Positions 1 to 11,910 are shown, numbered from the stretch's first letter. The stretch is 64,000 bases of DNA from Selaginella moellendorffii (GCF_000143415.4 NW_003314283.1:1142364-1206363); one strand, 5' to 3'. Made by a program: numbers and translations. Notes: a model not told the origin generated them from the letters alone.

Positions 1-860
1 CTGTTCCCAATGTTGGGTGATGAGCTGCCCACTGGGAAGTCCAAGACTAAAGTGAACACGGACCGACAAGCGGGGTAGCTTGGTGAAGTGTTCAAGAGCC
101 GGCTTTAGTTCCCCTGGGAGATCAATTGGCCAATGCTCCCAGTCCAAGTGTGGGTGGCACTACCTACTTGGATACCTAGTGTGGCTCAACGGAACCTCAC
201 TCTAAGCCCACGGCTAGAGCACCCAAAGGCGGAAGGTGGGGAGAGTACCCACGAGGCCTATGGTATTCCGAAATGTTGCCCCAAGGTCTTAAACTGTGAA
301 AAGGAAAAGGAGCCGTCCTATAGTGTAGAGACCAAGGATGCAATCATGTGAGGAGGAAGTCCCAGACGACCGTGGGACTTAGTGGTTGGGCCTGTGAGCC
401 TTGATCCAGTGGCAGTGTTGGCGAACACGGCTATGGGCAAAAAGGGACTTGGTGGAGACCGGAAAAGGGATGTTGGGGAAGGCTATTCCCTATGTCTGTG
501 TGCATCCTAAGGACGCTAAAGAGTGGATTTGGGATGATCACTCATGGACGGATGGCCTAGTCTTTGAGAAACGGGACTGTAATGTAGGTGGTGTCAGACC
601 ACTGGTGTGACCAAGGTGATTGGGCATGGCCTCAACGTAATGGGCTGATATGTCGGTGGTACCTTGGGGTGTCGATCATGGGATCGGATACGTAGAGCAC
701 TTGGACCAAGTGCAAAAGTTGAGTGGCATGGATGCCATTCTTGGGGCTGGCAAGCCCCAAGTTCGGTATTGGACTTATGGAGGTTGTGAATGAGACTCCT
801 CCAAGTGGTCGGAGGTATGGTTAAGTGACTAAAGTAGAATGGAAAATTTAGTTGCTTACA
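1..860 (+). repeat. 5' LTR of element 1 (first ~48 bp outside window)
   Basis: This copy aligns with 5735-6601 and ends in CTTACA, so it has the usual CA end. Base 1 corresponds to base 5735 of the 3' LTR, so about 48 bp of LTR lie upstream of the window. Confidence 0.85.
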
Positions 861-863
861 ATT

Positions 864-877
864 TGGTATCAGAGTTG
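864..877 (+). other. Primer-binding site (initiator tRNA-Met type)
   Basis: TGGTATCAGAG begins 3 nt after the end of the 5' LTR. It is complementary to the 3' end of plant initiator tRNA-Met, the commonest primer of plant LTR elements. Confidence 0.85.
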
Positions 878-3390
878 TTCCTTAGTCCGGCTTTTATTGG
901 TGCTCAAGTATATCACTATTGATATTGGAAACGGAAGGTCCTAGAAGTGGGCCTATCCTTGAGGAGTAGCATGTTGAGAGGACATGGCTCTCCACTCAAG
1001 TTCATGCGTGAACATGGGCACGATGTGGTGGATAGAAAAGGGGCCAATAAGGGAATGACTTTGGGATCTTGGGAATAATATAAGGTTTCCCTCAGAGAGT
1101 TGAGGATGTGATCCGGATGAGCGGTTGACTCAGCAAACTGGCTAAGGTAGTTGTGGTAAACAACTATAGTTGGTATCACGGGAAAGATAGAGGCTCCAAA
1201 ACAATAAAGGAGTCACAAAATTATCCTCGCATAATTGAGGCTAGTGTTCATGAATTTGAGACCGAAATTGATGACCGTGAGAAGTGAAGTACGGATGAGG
1301 ACACGAGTCCTTGAAATGGTAGCCGAGGCTACCTTTTATAAATGCTGGAACAACCCAAGGAGTTGGGGGTGTACTTAGAGGATGAGTTGGTATTCTTATC
1401 ACATGGACAAGTGGTCTTAAAATGCAAAAGGTTGCCCCAAGAGAACAAATCAAGTGTCGGAGTAACAATTGGAAAGATGGTTCTTGTGAGTAGAACTTGA
1501 ATACAAGAAGTTGTATTTCAGTGAGCTGGCACCTTAAAGGTAGGACCTCATGGGTCATCAGATGACAAAGTCCAAAAAGCTAGATGACTCAAATAGAGTC
1601 AAGGAATAATACTAAAGGATTGATGGAAGCATTTGGATTGAGGTGTGTTGTACCCCACGAAGGATGGGGGGAATCATAAGATCCAAGTATGAGAACAGAG
1701 GGTATTTTATTGATGGCAGAATGTGCCATACTAAAGTCGTGGGAAAGGTGTTCCTAGAAAAAGCAACTTTGGTGCAGAGTTGTGTGCGAACACTATGGTG
1801 TAGTGCTAACGGATAGTTGACATGAGAAACAACTAGGTTAATTCTGGCAAAGACCTAGACACAAGTGCAAAGTGTCATAAAGGCAGACTCATGGAGCTGA
1901 TGGTGTAGAGACACCAAATGGGCCAAGGTGTGATACCTTGAGGTTATATTGATGGGTTCATAAGAACCCCTTGCCAAGGGAATCCCAATTTAAATGGGAA
2001 TGGCATAGTCTAAATTGAAAAGCATGTGGTAGAGTGTAGTAACCTAGATAATGATGAAAGTGTGGAAGCACCAACAATGAGTTGTAGGGCTTGACAACTA
2101 TGAGGCAACTAAGTAAGAGGTGCAAGATAATTGGTTAAACGGATAGAAGGTAGCTACCTAAAATTTCTTAATGGCATAAGGAAGTTAGATATACCCTTAC
2201 GGGGGATAAATTGCTTATGTTGCAATATAGTGAGTCAATGTTGTAAAAGGAAATGCTCATTGTCAAGAAGGCTATCATTGGGACACCCAAACACTCTAAA
2301 ACACCAGGAAGTGGTGTTTGGTGTTGCAAGGGCATTAGATAAGGCCCAAGGGACTAAGTCCCTAGCGAATGATGAATAGGAAGTGTTATCCAAATGTCTA
2401 AGGTTCTGGAGACGGGAGAAATCTGTCTACCCGATTTGGATAAAGCAAAAAATGGGATTTTGGCAAGGCTAGTGATGGGCATATAGAGGCCCATAAGTAG
2501 CAACATTAATCCCGGTGCGTGGGATTATGAGGTGAGCATGCCCAGATTAAGGAACCACTCCCTAAGCTATTGGGTAAATTCATCCCTATGAATACTTGCT
2601 AAGGCATAGTAGAAGGTGCAAAGCTATCTTTTTAGTTTGGAGGAGAATAAGCAAAGGAAACATATAAGGCCAAAAAGTAAGTAGTATTGAGATGGAATTG
2701 AACCATAAAAATTGAAGGGCATAACTGACAGTGGTTATGCAAGTTGGGAGTGGAGAATCAAGAGGGTGCTCGAGGATGTTGTTACTAGCAACCGCAGTGC
2801 TATGGAGAGTCTAAAATGTGAAATTATCCATGTTAGACGATATAGTGAGTAAGGAGCTTGCAAAGGAGAAGCCTTAGCAAGCTAAGGAACAGAGTTCCAT
2901 GAAGGTTCCCAAAGACAATTCTAAGTAGATAAGTACCTAGAAAGCTAAATGTAAATGGTTCCTAAAGTGCGCAAAATTAGAGTGGCGCAGCAGAAGCATG
3001 GTCTTGAAGCTGGCCATGAGGCGAGGCTATCAAAGTTGGGGAAGTATTTCCCAAGTGTTCAAAGAAAGGGCTTTGAATGAAAGTCGATGGTTAGGACTAT
3101 CACGCTTATGCATGAACTATGTTACGGTGGCCGGATGACTTACTAAGTGAGATTGGCAAGTCAGGGGAACAAATCCCTAGTCAAAGGTGCTAACTTCAAA
3201 AGGGATGGCCCATGGGGCCAAGCATGGAAGAATCTATGCATGATCACATACTTGTCTAGTGAGAGGGCTTGGCAGTGCGGAGGAACTAGGTTCCTAAGCT
3301 GTGATCTATAGTGCGCTTTAAATATAAATTGGTGCAACGACATGGGGAGTCACGCCAGGCATCTTGGATGATGCCTTCTGTAGATGCATA

Positions 3391-3448
3391 TACGGAGGTT
3401 GGGTTCGAGTCCCGACCCTCTAGTGCTTGGGTTCAAGTCCCAAATCAC
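3391..3448 (+). other. Two adjacent tRNA T-arm-like hairpins with B-box motifs
   Basis: GGTTCGAGTCC (3402-3412) and GGTTCAAGTCC (3430-3440) both match the RNA polymerase III B-box. Each is flanked by a 5-bp complementary stem (TTGGG with CCCGA, and TTGGG with CCCAA). No A-box or full cloverleaf is visible, so this is not a tRNA gene. It may be a tRNA-derived remnant inside the retroelement or chance. Confidence 0.35.
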
Positions 3449-5119
3449 TAGGGCGTGGTGATGGTTTGGAATATGAGGACATTCATTTTTCGGTGGTCAT
3501 GGACTCTCAATGAGGAGACTGGTTTGGGCACACTGCCAAGCGAGGGATGCCTTGGAGTCATGATGCACGGTTAGATTGCTTAGTATGGCTTGGCAATCTA
3601 ACTTGAACACTTTGGTGCGAGTGGCACCAAGGACGTGGTGAATGAGATAGGGATATCCAGTCTCAGTTGCTATGGACCCTTAGCCAGAAGGGCTGGCTTG
3701 GGTGCACCACCAAGTGTGGGGGATGCCCTCGGGGTCATAGTGAACAACTTCAAGGTCTGGAAGATCTAGTACCTATTGGCAAACCTGTTAAGGTGCCAAA
3801 GTTGGATCACTAGGTGGTCTTATGGCTAAAAAAAAGGACAAGGTCCTTGCGAGGTTAAGAGATAAAGTTCCTAATTCAAAAGTGTTGATTTGAACTATTG
3901 ATGATGGTGTGGCTTAGTCAAGGTAACCAAGTGGGAAGAATACCTAAGGGAAAGAATTATGTTAATGTGATGGCATAATAAGTCTGAGAAAAGTAGTCTC
4001 TATAAGAGATCCAAGGGAGGGTCTCAAAAGTGGGGCCATGGATAAAGCCTACAGTAGAAAATGTTAAAGAAACATACTAAGGGTGAACACCCTCTGGACT
4101 TGGCAAAGTAAAGTGTTTGCTATGGAACCGAAAGGAAACCTCGAAAATGGAGGTAGTGATTCTATGTTGCTGGGGGCAACAATCAAGGATAGGAGCAAAA
4201 GACTAGTGGCTAAGAAAAGACCCATGGGAATCATGGGAAAGAATCTAAATGGCAAAGTTAGGCCGAGAACACTAATGTGTTGAGTGCTAATGGATTGTGA
4301 AAAATGCAATATTTCCCCAATGATGGATTCCCAACCACTCCGATTTGGCGAAAGTGGAAGCTTCAAGAGGGGCAGCGTCAAGGTAGCTAAATAATAAGGT
4401 CGGGGGCAGCCCTAGCACCAATTATGATAACTGGAACTTAGTGCCAAAAGTGGCACGATGTCGATGAGAGGATGATAGTGCCCTCAAGTAAAGAACTTCC
4501 TAGGATGGGGAAGTGGAGTTGCACCATGTGCAACGTAAGGTGTTGGAGACACTTAGGAAATTGACTCTGAGAAGTCAAAATTAAAAGTTCTAAAGTGCAA
4601 AGGTTATGTCGATGGAATCTAAGACTACACGAGAATGAGTAGTGGAATTGAGTTAGAAAAGGTGTCTCTAACGGGTTTAGCGAAAACTGAACCAATAAAA
4701 GGGAGTAAACCACCCCAGGTGGCCGAATGAGTCTCTATGTTGGAGAGACTATGCTCCTTAAAGGATGGATAAGGCATGATGAGCTTTCGCTATCAAACCA
4801 TAGACAAATATTAGCCAGGTGCCAAGGATGGAAACAGTAATAAAAGGGTTTACCGTTCAATGAGGACATCGAACTTTGTTTATGGGTGGTGGAGTTGTGA
4901 GACACAAAATCCTTAGGCCCCAAAGTGGAGCCAAAAGGGCGCCATGTGGTAGTGGCTGAAGCAAAAGCCAAACGAGCGTAACACGCTTGGACTAAAAGCT
5001 CCGACTTGAAAGGTCAAGAGCGAGAGTGGAACTCCCAATAAAGTGCTCGAGGAATGAGCACGAAGCAAGCAATAAAAGAGGCTCTAAAAAAGGGACCCAA
5101 AAGGACTAACACATGACAT

Positions 5120-5610
5120 GTGGAAGTGTCTGAGATAGACTTGAGATGGAGTCTGAGATGGGGTCCAAGATGGAGTCCGAGATGGAGTCCGAGATGGAGT
5201 CCGAGATGGAGTCCGAGATGGAGTTCGAGATGGAGTCCAAGATGGACCGAGATGGAGTCTGAGATGGAGTTCGAGATGGATCCGAGATGGACCCGAGATG
5301 GACCCGAGATGGAGTCTGAGATGGACCCAAGATGGAGTCCGAGATGGACCGAGACAGAGTCCGAGATGAGGTCCGAGATGGACTCGAGATGGAATCTGAG
5401 ATGGAGTCTGAGAAGGACCCGAGATGGAGTCTGAGGTCAAGACCGAGACAAGGACCGAGACCGAGATCAAGACCCAGACCGAGACCGAGACCGAAATCGG
5501 GACCGAGACCGAGACCGAGGTTGAGGTCGAGACCGAGCCCGAGCCCAAGTCCGAGTCCGTGTCCGAGTCCGAGTCCGAGTCCGAGTCCGAGTCCGAGTTT
5601 GAGTCTGAAA
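5120..5610 (+). repeat. Degenerate 12-bp / 6-bp minisatellite inside element 1
   Basis: Tandem units near GAGATGGAGTCC (5120-5430) grade into GACCGA and then into GAGTCC hexamers (5430-5605). Several frames stay open here only because the unit length is divisible by three, giving long artificial Ser/Val/Arg-rich ORFs on both strands. The array lies about 80 bp before the 3' LTR. Confidence 0.9.
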
Positions 5611-5672
5611 GGGTAAAAGCCCAAAGCGTTCATCTCCTAGACCCTAGGGGGTTTGGTGAGCTCCAAAAGTAT

Positions 5673-5686
5673 AGTAGGGGGAGGAC
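5673..5686 (+). other. Polypurine tract of element 1
   Basis: AGTAGGGGGAGGAC ends immediately before TGCAGTGG, the inferred first bases of the 3' LTR. This is the expected place of plus-strand priming. Confidence 0.6.
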
Positions 5687-6601
5687 TGCAGTGGAGCCAG
5701 TTTGGCCAAGAAAGGCCAGTTTGGCTTAGGAAGGCTGTACCCAGTGTTGGGTGATGAGCTGCCCACTGGGAAGTCCAAGACTAGAGTGAACACGGACCGA
5801 CAAGCGAGGTAGCTTGGTGAAGTGTTCAAAAGCCGGCTTTAGTTCCCCTGGGAGATCAATTGGCCGATGCTCCCAGTCAAAGTGTGGGTGGCACTACCTA
5901 CTTGGATACCTGGTGTGGCTCAACGGAACCTTGCTCTAAACCCACGGCTAGAGCACCCAAAGGCAGAAGGCAGGGAGAGTACCCATGAGGCTCGCGTAAG
6001 GCCACGGTGTTCCGAAATGTTGCCCCAAGGTCCCAGACTGTGAAAAGGAAGAGGAGCTGTCCTATAGTGTAGAGACCAAGGATGCAGTCATGTGAGGAGG
6101 AAGTCCCAGACGACCGTGGGACTTAGTGGTCGGGCTTGTGAGCCTCGATCCAATGGCAATATTGGCGAACACGGCTATGGGCAAAAAAGGACTTGGTGGA
6201 GACTGGAAAAAGGATGTTAGGGAAGGCTATTCCCCATGTCTGTGTGCATCCTAAGGATGCTAAGGAGTGGATCTGGGATGATCACTCATGGACAGATGGC
6301 CCAGTCTTTGAGAGACGGGATTGTAATGTAGGTGGTGTCAGACCACTGGTGTGACCAAGGTGATTGGGCATGGCCTCAGTGTAACAGGCTGATATGTCGG
6401 TGGTACCTTGGGGTGTCGATCATGGGATTGGACACGTAGAGCATTTGGACCAAGTGCAAAGGTTGAGTGGCATGGATGCCATTCTTGGGGCTGGCAAGCC
6501 CCAAATTTGGAATTGGACTTATAGTTGTGAATGAGATTCCTCCAAGTGGTCGGAAGTATGGTTAAGTGACTAAAGTAGAATGGAAAATTTAGTCACTTAC
6601 A
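5687..6601 (+). repeat. 3' LTR of element 1
   Basis: About 915 bp from TG (5687) to CA (6600-6601). The right part, from 5735, is the direct repeat of 1-860. The left limit is inferred from the polypurine tract because the matching start of the 5' LTR is outside the window. Confidence 0.75.
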
Positions 6602-6673
6602 CCCGAGAGGAAGTTTGAGGTCGAGTCCAAGATGGACCCAAGATCATCAATCATACACTGTGATCTTCCTTGG

Positions 6674-7400
6674 AAACCACAAAATAATCAAACTCCATCG
6701 ATCCAAAGCATTGACAGGCCTCTTTCAAATGACTTGAGTGGCTCAACGCTCTGTAAGAATGCTCATAAATGTTCGACTAACACCCTCCAATTGAGAATGT
6801 AAAGGAGAGTCTTGGAACATCCCTGAAGCAGTGAAGTCCACAACACAATGCTTTCGATTGGCACAGCGTCAAAGAGCTTCTTAGCATCGCATATGAGTGC
6901 TCCACAGTAGTTTAATCTGAATCATGCCTTAGTGTCAAACTCGATTTCCTTCTCCACTGGATTCGACGAATTCCCCTGGAAAGCCACACTAGTAGAGTTA
7001 GCGAAAAGAAAGAGAGAGAGAGGGATAGAGTGGGATTTTATCATGAAAGCGTGAACATCAGCCAGCAGAGCCTGTCACTTCCAAAAAGAGTAAACGAAAA
7101 TCGCAAGTTCACAGCAGCAATGTCCTGGATTGTTGCATTGCGCAATCGATCTCTTACAACCAGGTTACTAATCACTTGACTTGGATACCAGGAATGCCGC
7201 CACCGCCGCATGCTATCAAAAAGGTTCATTCACAAGTCCAGGTCTACCAAGAACATAAATCATGTCTGAAAACACAAAATAATCAAACTCCATTGAACCA
7301 AGCTGGAGTGGCTCAATGCTGTAAGAATGCACACATAAATGTTACTTAGTCCTGACTAACACCCTCCAAATTGAGAACGTAAAGGAGAGCCTTGGATGCC
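6674..7400 (+). repeat. Pair of diverged direct repeats flanking a PRMT10 fragment
   Basis: Positions 6674-6840 and 7263-7400 share long blocks such as ACACCCTCCAA(T)TTGAGAA and AAATAATCAAACTCCAT, with indels between them. They bracket the PRMT10 relic at 6937-7205. I recognise no gene in the repeats themselves. Confidence 0.65.
6937..7205 (-). pseudogene. PRMT10 fragment (parts of exons 5-6), inverted
   Basis: The minus strand matches the PRMT10 segment at about 9770-10060, including the intron between exons 5 and 6 with its CT-rich tract, so it is a DNA-level duplicate and not a retrocopy. The frame still reads NATIQDIAAV and RFSFTLFGSDRLC, close to the intact gene. Both ends of the gene are missing, so it cannot encode a methyltransferase. 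Confidence 0.85.
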
Positions 7401-7900
7401 GCGAATGGGCATATGCTGTGTCTCTGGTGGGCATCAAATTCATTATGATTTGTCAAAAATGTTAGTTAAGGATGGCAAGCATGGCATTCCACATCACTCC
7501 GTAGCGATACGGCATCGATTCCAACAGCTTCCTTGTCGTCAACCAGGCGAGGGTGTGTCATGTTTGACACAATACCCCACGTGGAACATTAGTGCCTTGC
7601 TCGTGATATAAGATACCAGGTCATCTGGTCATGGAGATTCCCAGCCTGGGCATATGCTGTGAGCAGAATCGTCCATCTATGAGACCAAGTCCGCCTGTGG
7701 CATCTCTCTAAGTGTGCTGTCCAAAAACTCTATATTCTGGGGATGGGAATATGCTCTAAGCAATCTCATTCCAAGAGACAATGTTCTCTCATTCATTGCA
7801 TCAACGATCCCTTTGGCCGATGCCAGATGCCCATCCTGGGAATACCCCTGAAGCAGCTAAGTCCATGTGGGCATATGACTGTATCTTATCCGCCACTGTG
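7395..7900 (-). pseudogene. Possible PPR-gene debris
   Basis: The motif GGGCATATG(C/A) recurs at about 7407, 7655, 7745 and 7866. On the minus strand it reads (A/S)YAH, and one stretch (about 7800-7880) reads SYAHMDLAA, then GIGQRDR after a gap, which is the rhythm of pentatricopeptide repeats. Stops interrupt every frame. The assignment rests on short motifs only; these could equally be unrelated repeats. Confidence 0.3.
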
Positions 7901-7960
7901 CCTTGGCACGTGTCTCAAGTACATTGCACGTCTCCTAGCCCACGTTATTCATGCTAATAG

Positions 7961-7968
7961 TATAAATA
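7961..7968 (+). promoter_or_regulatory. TATA box of the inhibitor gene
   Basis: TATAAATA lies 85 bp before the ATG at 8053, a suitable distance for a short leader. The related promoter of the inverted copy (about 11470-11480, minus strand) reads CATAAATA, so the box is damaged there. Confidence 0.6.
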
Positions 7969-8052
7969 TATGTCTTCCTCCACTCTATATACATACCACT
8001 CTCTGTAGCTATCTTTGCAGCAGCACAGTTTAGTCCCTGCGTAGCAAATCCC

Positions 8053-8349
8053 ATGGAGAAGGCAGCAAAGATTGCTTTTATTCTCACACTCATAGTTGCA
8101 ATTTCATTTGCCTCACTTGAGTTCACCAATGCTATTGAGATAGCTCCCAACACAAAGTTTGTGCCGGCTTCTTCTCTTCTCTCATACTTCAGGAACCTGA
8201 AAGAGATGGAGTGCATGCCGCACTCTCAATGCTGCCCCGACTCCAAGCCCTGCCCATCAGAGGACCAGGAGTGTAAGATCTGTGCCAAAATTTATCCTGC
8301 ACTGTGCTTCTGCACAGACAAATCTGGGCTTAACAAGCTGATGCTGTAA
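8053..8349 (+). CDS. Secreted Bowman-Birk-type protease inhibitor, single reactive loop
   Basis: This is a 98-residue, single-exon protein. Residues 1-27 form a typical secretion signal (charged MEKAAK, then a hydrophobic run ending near TNA). The mature part has eight cysteines spaced C-x5-CC-x5-C-x6-C-x2-C-x6-C-x-C. The segment CAKIYPALCFC matches the nine-residue canonical loop of Bowman-Birk inhibitors, with Lys as inferred P1, Pro at P3' and the following C-x-C. That predicts a trypsin-like protease target in the apoplast or vacuole. Classical members carry two loops; here the first half (QCCPDSKPC) has no recognisable loop. A TATA box and the short leader support this start. A decayed inverted copy lies at 11077-11374. 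A different cysteine-rich defence peptide family is the alternative. Confidence 0.75.
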   Translation: MEKAAKIAFILTLIVAISFASLEFTNAIEIAPNTKFVPASSLLSYFRNLKEMECMPHSQCCPDSKPCPSEDQECKICAKIYPALCFCTDKSGLNKLML

Positions 8350-8675
8350 TCTGGAGGTATGACTTAATTCGTGTTTCTTTATACTCAGTGCTAATCATTT
8401 GTGTGTCCTAGAAGATGGACAACTTGATGCACACCTTCTGATCTAAAGAATGGAGTAATAAATGTCTTTATGTGCTAAAACTATGTGATTTTGGGCATTT
8501 TTCGCTTTGCAAGTGATCCATTAGTGGTTATTTCTTTGATAGCCACGACATGTACTGTGTAATTCGCTACTGGTAATAATAAAAAAACTCTCAAGCTTGT
8601 TTGAGAGTTGACAACGACAAGTCTTAACGGTGACGTGTCAGCACGGCATGATGACGTGTCTGTACGGTTTGGGTC

Positions 8676-8714
8676 TAGGGTTTTGGATTTTTTGTCTATG
8701 TCTTCTAGGGTTTT
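8676..8714 (+). promoter_or_regulatory. Two telo-box motifs in the PRMT10 leader
   Basis: TAGGGTTTT occurs at 8676 and again at 8706, just before the ATG at 8737. Telo-boxes near the transcription start are common in plant housekeeping and translation-related genes. Confidence 0.5.
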
Positions 8715-8736
8715 ACAGGCAGCGGTGGCGGTGAGG

Positions 8737-10328
<1,592 letters not shown>

Positions 10329-10470
10329 AAACTAAGATTTTCCTGATTCTTTCAAGCAAAACTATAGACATTGACACTCACGAAAGGGTACCACCTCTTC
10401 ATGACTTAATATTAACTATTCCTTTTTCATACTATTCCTCCTGAGCTCCAGGTACTGCTGCGATCCAAAA

Positions 10471-10779
10471 ATGGCACTTTTAGGGGACAACACCCAGCCT
10501 TACACCATAGATCATCCTAAATCTTTCACGAAGAACAATGATATAGATATATCGTTGTTCTTTGTGAAAGGTTCAATGAAGTATGGTTACACCATAGATG
10601 ATCTAAACGTTGCTAGAAGTTTGAGGATCAAGCTTCCCTCTCGAACATACTTTCGAGTTGCGGCGCGTGAAAATGATGAAATTCCCACTGGTTTGCATCT
10701 GGATGTCAAGGACTTGGAGCCACAGCCAGCTCGCACTCCGTTCTATATCAGTGAAGACTGGTACTTTTTGTTTGACTGA
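10471..10779 (+). CDS. Hypothetical small protein (102 aa)
   Basis: An open frame from ATG 10471 lies 140 bp after PRMT10. I do not recognise it. The part reading LRIKLPSRTYFRVAARENDE is partly repeated, in decayed form, at 12070-12150, so it was duplicated with the PRMT10 3' end. Its N-terminal half contains a 22-bp hairpin between two direct repeats (10499-10607), which looks like an insertion that kept the frame. No signal peptide or membrane segment is seen. It may be non-coding or a relic. Confidence 0.3.
   Translation: MALLGDNTQPYTIDHPKSFTKNNDIDISLFFVKGSMKYGYTIDDLNVARSLRIKLPSRTYFRVAARENDEIPTGLHLDVKDLEPQPARTPFYISEDWYFLFD
10523..10570. repeat. Near-perfect hairpin (22-bp arms, 4-nt loop)
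   Basis: Arms 10523-10544 and 10549-10570 are reverse complements except for two positions, both G-U compatible in RNA. ACACCATAGAT(C/G)ATC occurs on both sides of the hairpin (about 10500-10516 and 10588-10604). Confidence 0.85.
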
Positions 10780-11076
10780 TGCTAATGACAATACAATCAA
10801 GTCAGGCCGGATGCTGCCAGACGAAAAGCTTGTTGTCAAGTGATTACAAGAGGGAAGTAGCAACAAAGACCAAACAGAGCGAGCGAGCTTGATTAAATGC
10901 CTTATACATAACTTTGAATGGAAGATATATAAAATATAAACGTCTGTATTGAAGCAGAAATTTCCCCGACTCTGAAACTCAAAAAAATAATAAAAAAATG
11001 CAAACATCCCAAAGGGAATCCCGCACACAAAGGAAAACAACAAAGAAACACGAGATAAGTTAAGCATACCTCCAGA

Positions 11077-11374
11077 TTACAGCATCAGCTTGTTAAGCCC
11101 AGATTTGTCCGTGCAGAAGCACAGTGCAGGATAAATTTTGGCACAGATCTTACACTCCTGGTCCTCTGATGGGCAGGGCTTGGAGTTGGGGCAGCATTGA
11201 GAGTGCGGCATGCACTCCATCTCTTTCAGGCTCCTGAAGTATGAGAGAAGAGAAGAAGCCGGCACAAACTTTGTGTTGGGAGCTATCTCAATAGCATTAA
11301 TGGACTCGGAGTGAAGCAAATGCAAATGCAACAGTGAGTGTGAGAACAAGAGTGATCTTTGCTGCCTTTTCCAT
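11077..11374 (-). pseudogene. Second Bowman-Birk-like gene copy, frameshifted in the signal peptide
   Basis: The minus strand repeats the 8053-8349 gene with few substitutions: the cysteine framework and the CAKIYPALCFC loop are unchanged. The original ATG (11374-11372) is followed by a one-base insertion near codon 22 that puts TAA in frame soon after. The only other in-frame ATG (11349) would give a poor signal peptide. The copy and its promoter lie in inverted orientation to the first copy, with PRMT10 between them. Confidence 0.85.
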
Positions 11375-11665
11375 GGGATTTGCTTTGCGAAGACTAAACT
11401 GTGCTGCTTGCAAAGATAACTAGAACCTAAAAATGGTCTGTCTATAGAGTGGAGGAAGACATGTATTTATGCTATTAGACAAGCCTTGCATGAATACCAT
11501 GGGCTGGCTGTTATTGTGATCGTGGGCTTCGCTTTTGATGCAGCTTAGAGCATATGCCCATACACAGAATATAAAATCTTTGGACACCGATGCCACACGT
11601 CTCGTTTGTGGACGATTCTGCTCACAGCATATGGGTGCCTATAGCGAGGCTTGGACTGATTATGG
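11375..11665 (-). repeat. Upstream arm of the inverted duplication
   Basis: The minus strand from 11374 to about 11665 matches the sequence 5' of the first inhibitor gene (about 7650-8052), including GCATATGCTGTGAGCAGAATCG and the TATA region, with a deletion of some 100 bp. It shows that promoter and gene were duplicated together. On the plus strand 11535-11744 has an open frame with AYAH and [10 protein letters not shown], again faintly PPR-like. Confidence 0.8.
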
Positions 11666-11744
11666 TGTGGGCGTGGGGACGGCCATGGTGGCGGCATATG
11701 CCCATTCATGGCAGCCGGACTTCTTATTTGAGAACATGCCCTGA

Positions 11745-11910
11745 CGGTCACTAGCGCCGCGAAGAGCAGGAAGATTCCATACTTGAGATGGCACAGCAGC
11801 CATAGAAACGCCTGCGCGATCAGAAACGTGAACAAGAGATTGACCAACACCGTGATGCTCTGCCCCGCTGATCGCGTCTCGAGCGGGAAAATCTCGCTCA
11901 GACGCTAACA
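11745..11910 (-). pseudogene. Sugar transporter (STP/MST family) C-terminal fragment
   Basis: The minus strand reads [15 protein letters not shown], then [11 protein letters not shown] and LCHLKYG. This is the conserved stretch before and within transmembrane helices 10-11 of plant hexose/H+ symporters (SEIFPLE-RSAGQ-I signature). Upstream and downstream parts of the gene are absent, so it is a relic. Confidence 0.8.

Larger units (their letters stand above)
1..6601 (+). mobile_element. Non-autonomous LTR retrotransposon (LARD-like), 5' LTR cut by window edge
   Basis: Positions 1-860 are repeated, at roughly 94-95% identity by eye, at 5735-6601. The 5' copy is followed 3 nt later by TGGTATCAGAG (864-874), the usual plant initiator-tRNA-Met primer-binding site, and the 3' copy is preceded by a purine-rich tract. 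These fix an LTR element in plus orientation. The 4.8 kb between the LTRs has no gag, protease, RT or integrase reading frame that I can recognise; all frames are broken into short pieces. It is therefore either a large non-coding derivative moved by proteins from another element, or a strongly decayed one. The fairly similar LTRs favour a derivative that never coded. Confidence 0.85.

Noticed and set aside
3391-3448. A tRNA gene
   Set aside because: Only T-arm-like parts are present; no acceptor stem or anticodon arm can be drawn.
5084-5633. Long Ser/Val-, Leu/Gly- and Arg/Trp-rich ORFs on both strands
   Set aside because: They are by-products of the 12-bp/6-bp tandem array, which keeps frames open without coding.
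8608-8736. Upstream start for PRMT10 giving a 43-residue extension
   Set aside because: The extension is not conserved, starts at a non-ATG or poor ATG and contains the telo-box leader; ATG 8737 has a better context.
10523-10570. The hairpin as a microRNA precursor
   Set aside because: The loop is only 4 nt and the arms 22 bp, too short for a usual plant pre-miRNA duplex; no known miRNA sequence matches.
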